NCBI GenBank assembly: GCA_022559845.1
Contig: CM040126.1
Coordinates: 46,618,458 to 46,682,457, forward strand
DNA: 64,000 nt
Origin: Amorphophallus konjac
Taxonomy: Eukaryota; Streptophyta; Magnoliopsida; Alismatales; Araceae
Reading direction: 5' to 3'
Position numbers and translations under genes: made by a program. Under the pieces are notes generated by a model. It saw nothing but the letters and a program-made list of their open reading frames with translations, was not told the DNA's origin and searched no databases. Positions 58,887 to 64,000 of the stretch are shown here, one piece after another. Positions within the stretch are counted from its first letter, which is position 1, and each line of letters begins with the position of its first letter.

Positions 58887-60961
58887 TGATGGGAATCGAC
58901 GCCGAGCATGTACATTTTATTTTGCATTTATGTCCTTTAGTTTATTTGTATATCCACGGGAAAGTATATGCGCAATTGTACGGCTTTATAAGCCAATGCG
59001 TCATTCCTACGGATTGTTTGGGTTTCTTTGTAATTTGTCAGTAGGACCAGCAAGGGGGCCCTCAGCCCTTTCCCATTGGTCCATGTCACTCATGTGGGGC
59101 TGGTCAACCATCCTAGGTGGCCATCTAGAAGGGTTGAATGTCATTTGACCACATGGGAGATAAGTGGCTTAATTAGTCCAATGTGGGTTACCTACCTCAC
59201 CTACCCATTCAACCCCATTAACCATGGTCAAGGGGGCGCCCCTCTCCCCTTAATATTTTATTATTTTTTGTGTGTTATTCACATTCAATCTAGGCCCTCC
59301 ATTCCCCTTCCCTAGATCTAATGGTGTAGATTAGATTTGACACATGGCATATAAAAGGTTGTATTTTCCATTTGTTAGCATTAATGAAGAGAAAATTGTT
59401 GAAAAATCAAGAGTGTTCTTGAGCCCCTCCTCTCTCCCTCTAGTTTCTCTCCTCCAACCTCCAGTTCTAGGGTGATTTATATCTTCTATCCCCTCCCCTC
59501 TATCTCCGGTGATCATCTGTGCCGCCGCCGCCGTTCGTGCCGCCATCGAGCCGCCGTCGAAGTTCTATCCTTGGCAGATAGCAGCCTCTTCCCGAAATTC
59601 CTGCTATCAGCCACGGCCTCTTAGTGGTCTGAAATGTTTATGGTGTGTTTCTATCTTCCACCCCATCATCCACAAAAAATTTCAGGTCCAAAATCCCTCG
59701 TTTAGTATTTTTCCATTTTCGTACATCTTTCATTCCCAGATCTGTTTTGTCTCTACCTATAGTGACAGCAGCCATGTGTTTCCCACCTCCGGCCCTCTTT
59801 TTGATTTTTTCAAACCCTCCCAATTTTAATGGGAGTTCTGTCCATCATCCCCTATATCCACCATTTTTATTGATTTTTTATTCGCCCTCTATCTATTTTT
59901 CAAAATTTGTGTTCTATCTCGGCTATAGTGCTTTCAGCCCATTTCCAGATCCGACCCACTGTTAGAGAAAAACTCCTATCAATTCGTAGCCACATCTAAA
60001 CTTGTCCAAACTAGTTTTGCCATTTTCTTAGCTCAATTTCCCACAACTTTCATGAAGATGTCGAAGTCTGAATCCAAGGGTTTCATAGCGGTCAAAGGCA
60101 GTTCTCAGAGAATAGCCCTGCAGATCTGAGTGTTCGGCTACTGTACAATAGTACGTTGTAAATTCATTAAAGCCCAGATCCGTGTAGTTTTAGGCTAGAT
60201 CTCCTATCCTAGGTTTAAGGATTTGAACTTAGCTTTCCAACGGCGCCAGTCTTGTGTCGATCCGACATCAGCGCTGATCGCAGCGCCTGTTCTCGTCGGG
60301 ACGCGCGCTGAAAACCAGAAGCTGCAGATCCGTGGCCGGTTATTCCGACCGGTGCCGAACGGAGCCGCCCGGCCTCCGGCCGGTGAACCAGCGTACCGCC
60401 AGCCCGGGGAGCGCTTCCCTAAGTGTCCCCACTACAGCGGTTCTATCGGGTTCCACACGGCCCCTCCGGACAGCACGTGGGCCCCACAGCCACAAGTTCG
60501 GGTGCTGCCGAAGAGACGCGAGAAGTCGCCCGTCAACCCGAATTCGGTCCTCCCGGGCCCAGTTGTGTAGCCCTTTACCTCCCTACGTGGAGTGGGCAAT
60601 ATTTCATTGCAGTCATCATTGTGTAATATTTATCCCGGGAGTACGAGTTTCGGCCGAGTCCGTCGTCCCCACGCCGAGCGCGTGGAGGTATCGCATTCGC
60701 TCCCTTACTTGGCATTTTGCTTACTTCATATATATTTGTCTATGCCGCTGCTAGAGAGCATGTGTAGGGACAATTAGCTCGCTTTATATTTATATCACCG
60801 CTGCTGCGAGAGAGAGCGTTACCGTCCCGTGACCCGATCCGGGCACAAGTGAGAGCCGACCACCCTAGCTCACTGCCAGTTTCTCAACCACGCACGTCCA
60901 ATGCTTCCCTCGTTAAGGGGCAGTCACGAGCTTGTCATGTCCGTGGTCTCGTCCCGCATCA
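58887..60961 (+). repeat. H 3' LTR
   Basis: 2075 bp, closely matching 54671-56748; TATA box at 59350-59356; followed by CGCAC. Confidence 0.92.
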
Positions 60962-60966
60962 CGCAC

Positions 60967-63214
60967 CCAGCAAGGCGGAACAAGAGGAGGCCTATGGCAT
61001 CCTCGATGCCGAAGATGGCGAAGATCAAGACTTTGTCGACCTACTGCTGGCACCGCTGGAAATTGAAGATGGCGGCCAGGCCACCGTCGACGAACTCGTC
61101 GAGGTCAACCTCGGTACCGAAAGTGATCCCAGGCTGACCTTCCTGAGTGCCCTTGTACCTCCTCAAGAAAGGGACCAGTATGTGAAGCTGATGCAAGAAT
61201 TCCGGGACTGCTTTGCCTGGAATTACAAAGAATTGCTGGCCTCAGCCCCGATGTAACTCAACACATTTTGGCTATTGACCCCAAGATGGAACCGGTGAAG
61301 CAGTCTACCTGGCGCATGAGGCCGGAACTGATAAATCAGATTTTCAAGGAAGTTGACAAGCTCATAGATGTCGATTTTGTAACGGAGAACCAATACACCA
61401 CCTGGCTGGCCAACATCGTGCCAGTGAAGAAGAAGAATGGACAGATCAGGATTTACGTGGACTTCCACGACCTGAATAAAGCTTGCCCAAAGGATGACTT
61501 CTCGGTGCCCATCACCGAAGTAATGATTGATGCGACCACTGGCCACGAGGCCCTGTCTTTTCTGGACAGATCATCCGGCTATAACCAAATCTGGATAGCC
61601 GACCACGACCGGATTCACACAGCCTTCAGGTCACCTAAAGGGATATTCCACTACAAGAGGATGCCCTTCGGCCTCAAGAACGCTGGCGCCACATCCCAGC
61701 GGGCGATGACCAAGATATTCGATGAACTGCTGTATAGCAAGGTCGAATGCTACATTGATGACCTGGTCGTCAAAACCAAGAAAAGGGGCGATCATCTGAG
61801 TGACCTCAGAATCGTCTTCCAGAGGCTCCGACAGTACGGACTAAAAATGAACCCCATGAAGTACGCCTTCGGCGTCTGTAGCGGGAAGTTCCTCGGCTTT
61901 GTGGTCCAACATAGAGGGATCGAGATTGACCCTTTTAAAATAAAAGCCATCCAGGAACTGCCCCCTCCGAAGAGCCTGGGGGAGTTGAGGTCTCTGCAGG
62001 GTCGGCTAGCTTACATCCGCAGGTTCATCTCCAACCTATCAGCACGCTGCCAACCCTTTCACAGACTGATGATGAAGAATGCGCCCTTTAACTGGGGGCA
62101 CGAATGCCAGCACGCGCTCGACCAGCTGAAAGATTACCTGAAGACCCCGCTAGTCCTGGGGGCACTTGTCAAAGGCAGACCACTCATTCTTTATATAGCG
62201 GCCACCGAATATTCACTAGGGGCAATGCTTACCCAGAATAATGACGAGGGGAAGGAACATGCTCTCTACTACCTCACCCAAAGATTGGTGGGAGCGGAGG
62301 CCAAGTACACCCCGATCGAGAAGGTCTGCCTTGCCTTGGTCTTCGCAGTCAAGAAGCTGAGGCACTACATGCTATCCCATGAAGTGAGTCTAGTATCCAG
62401 AGATGATCCTATCAAGCACATTCTCTCCCAGCCAGTCCCGAAGGGGCGTCTTGGCAAGTGGGCCATACTGCTGATGGAGTTTGACATAACCTATGTGCCG
62501 CAGAAGGCCATTAAAGGGCAAGCCGTCGCGGACTTCTTCGCGGCACACCCTGTGCCCGAAGACTCCCCGTTGGCCACGGAGCTACCTGAAGATGAAACAC
62601 TGGAAGTGGACCAGGTCCAACAGGTCGTCTGGAAGCTGTACTTTGACGGGACCTCAAGAACAGAAACGACCCCGTCCGGACGTACCAAATTATGGGCTGG
62701 AGCCAGCATCGTCCTCAAATCTCCAGATGGGGAAGTAGTGCACACTTCCTACTGCATCAACAAGCCCTGCACAAATAATGAAGTAAAGTATGAAGCTCTG
62801 ATCATTGGCCTCCAAGTGGCCCTCCAAATGGAGATTAAAATGCTGCAAGTATTTGGCGATTCACTGCTAGTCGTCAAGCAAGTCCAAGGACAGTTTGATG
62901 TCTGGAAACCCGAGCTACTCCCTTATCACACTAAGGCAAAAGGGCTCATGGATCGATTCTACTTCATTGAGATAGGCCATGTCGCCAGAGGGGAAAATGC
63001 ACAAGCCGACACCCTGGCAAAATTAGCAAGCTCGTTGGCGGTGCTGCCAGATGGATTGCTCAATATCCAGGTGATAAATAAGCGCCAAGTGCCTAGCATG
63101 ATAGAAGAATTAGAAGAAGAAGAACTGGAGGTCGCTGCAGCAGAAGCTGTCGGCCTACCTGACTGGAGAGACCCTCTTATGCAGTGGTTCAAATACCAGC
63201 AATTGTCCAAGTAG
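60967..63214 (+). pseudogene. F reverse transcriptase, RNase H and second (archaeal-type) RNase H
   Basis: Continues the 53532-54670 frame after H. A one-base deletion near 61230 causes a stop at 61255; the frame from 61268 is then open for 648 codons. RT: FLDRSSGYNQIWIAD, MPFGLKNAGATSQRAM, catalytic YIDD at 61751-61762. First RNase H (about 62160-62530) reads LYIAATEYSLGAML, lacking the usual catalytic Asp. Second RNase H (about 62630-63060) has YFDGTS, NEVKYEALI, GDSLLVV and NAQADTLAKL, all acidic residues present. Loss of the first site after gaining the second is the pattern expected in dual-RNase-H elements. Confidence 0.9.
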
Positions 63215-64000
63215 AGAGAAGAAAAGATCAAGCTAATCAGAACCAAGGACTCTTACGAGCTCCGAAACAGAATATTGTTCCGAATTGTGGCTGACGCCAA
63301 ATAGAAGCTACTCCTCAGATGCTTGTCCACTGAAGAGGCCTGGAGAGTTATGAAGGAAGTCCATGCCGGGACAGCTGGTGCACACCAAGCGGGACCGAAA
63401 ATGAAGATTGAAATAAAGAAGCCTACTACTGGCCGGTAATGTTTGACGACTGCAGTAAATACGCTAAGTCGTGTCAAAAGTGTCAGGAGCATGCCACTAT
63501 ACCCAGAAGGCCACCCGTGCCGTTGCATCCAACAGTGCCCAGTTGGCCATTTGCCCAATGGGGAACAGACGTCGTGGGTCCCTTGCCCGCGTCATCCGCT
63601 GGCTGCAAGTACATTCTGGCGGCCACTGATTATTTCTCCCACTGGGCAGAAGCTGTCGCCCTAAGGGAGGTCACCGGGGAGATCATGGTCAGATTTGTCC
63701 GCCGCAACATCATATTCCGATTTGGCACCCTCGACTGAATTATCTCAGATAATGGCAACCACTTCCGTAATCAGAAGGTCTACCGACTGGCAGAAAAATA
63801 CAAAATTGACTGTAGGACGTCAACTCCCTACAATCCACAGACCAATGGCCTCGCTGAAGCATTCAACAAAACCTTGTGCACTCTCCTAGCCAAAACTGTT
63901 AGTTCCAACAAAAGGGACTGGGAAGAGAAGATGTACGAAGCGCTATGGGCATACCGGACCGTATACAAGACCCCAACAGGTTGCTCGCCTTTCTCCGTAG
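63215..64000 (+). pseudogene. F integrase (runs off the window)
   Basis: The zinc-binding part is damaged: HAGTAGAHQAG at about 63365, then an indel near 63415-63440, then SCQKCQEH. The core has QWGTDVVGPLP, SDNGNHF and the Glu of NGLAEAFNK, so the D-D-E acids are visible. Stops occur at 63212, 63302 and 63736 and the frame shifts near 63430. The C-terminal part and the 3' LTR lie beyond 64000. Confidence 0.85.

Larger units (their letters stand above)
54671..60961 (+). mobile_element. Element H: short non-autonomous LTR retrotransposon with intact gene, inserted in F
   Basis: LTRs 54671-56748 and 58887-60961 end CCCGCATCA. The exact target duplication is CGCAC (54666-54670 and 60962-60966), and F is in frame again after it. 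The interior is only 2.1 kb: tRNA-iMet primer site, leader, one open frame of 456 codons and a chromodomain remnant. There is no gag, RT, RNase H or integrase core. LTRs differ by about 3% where sampled. Related to B in leader, gene, pre-LTR module and right LTR half. Confidence 0.9.

Overview
This window is plant nuclear DNA made almost entirely of nested Ty3/gypsy LTR retrotransposons. Evidence for a plant: Athila-type, Tat-type and chromodomain-bearing gypsy elements side by side, primer sites matching plant tRNA-iMet and tRNA-Asp, a second archaeal-type RNase H in the Tat element, and heavy CG-to-TG decay typical of methylated heterochromatin. I see no host gene. The species cannot be named from the sequence.

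Layout. Bases 1-2925 are unassigned host DNA. Bases 2926-3407 are a MITE-like element with long inverted repeats. From 3409 to the right edge runs one Tat-lineage element (F), whose 3' end lies outside the window. Three insertions interrupt F: element A (4034-35331, Tekay/Del chromovirus) in its 5' LTR; element E (43681-53526, chromovirus with chromodomain) between protease and reverse transcriptase; and element H (54671-60961, short non-autonomous element) just before reverse transcriptase. A is split in gag by B (7638-28737, non-autonomous, related to H). B carries an antisense fragment of a relative (D, 10859-13490), and its 3' LTR is split by an Athila-lineage element, C (15223-26854). The nest is therefore four deep, F > A > B > C. 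Target-site duplications mark five insertions (exact for B, C and H; one mismatch for A and E), and reading frames close again when the inserts are removed on paper.

Ages. LTR pairs sampled by eye differ most in A (roughly 7-10%), less in B, E and H (a few percent) and least in C (about 1-2%), in agreement with the nesting. The gag-pol genes of A, C, E and F are all broken. In A every break is a stop codon within one otherwise continuous frame. The 456-codon gene of H is intact.

Main points of interest: (1) about 15 consecutive small hairpins in both LTRs of A, whose stems differ in sequence but stay complementary; (2) an unrecognised protein region shared by the non-autonomous elements B and H, with a codon pattern suggesting purifying selection, where RT, RNase H and integrase should be; (3) a 37-nt hairpin-plus-polypurine module at a fixed distance before the 3' LTR in B, D, E and H; (4) a conserved leader with a UUCG hairpin in B and H; (5) a truncated gag copy inside the F pol region; (6) an array of GGCACACCC motifs in the F LTR that resembles F's own primer-binding site.
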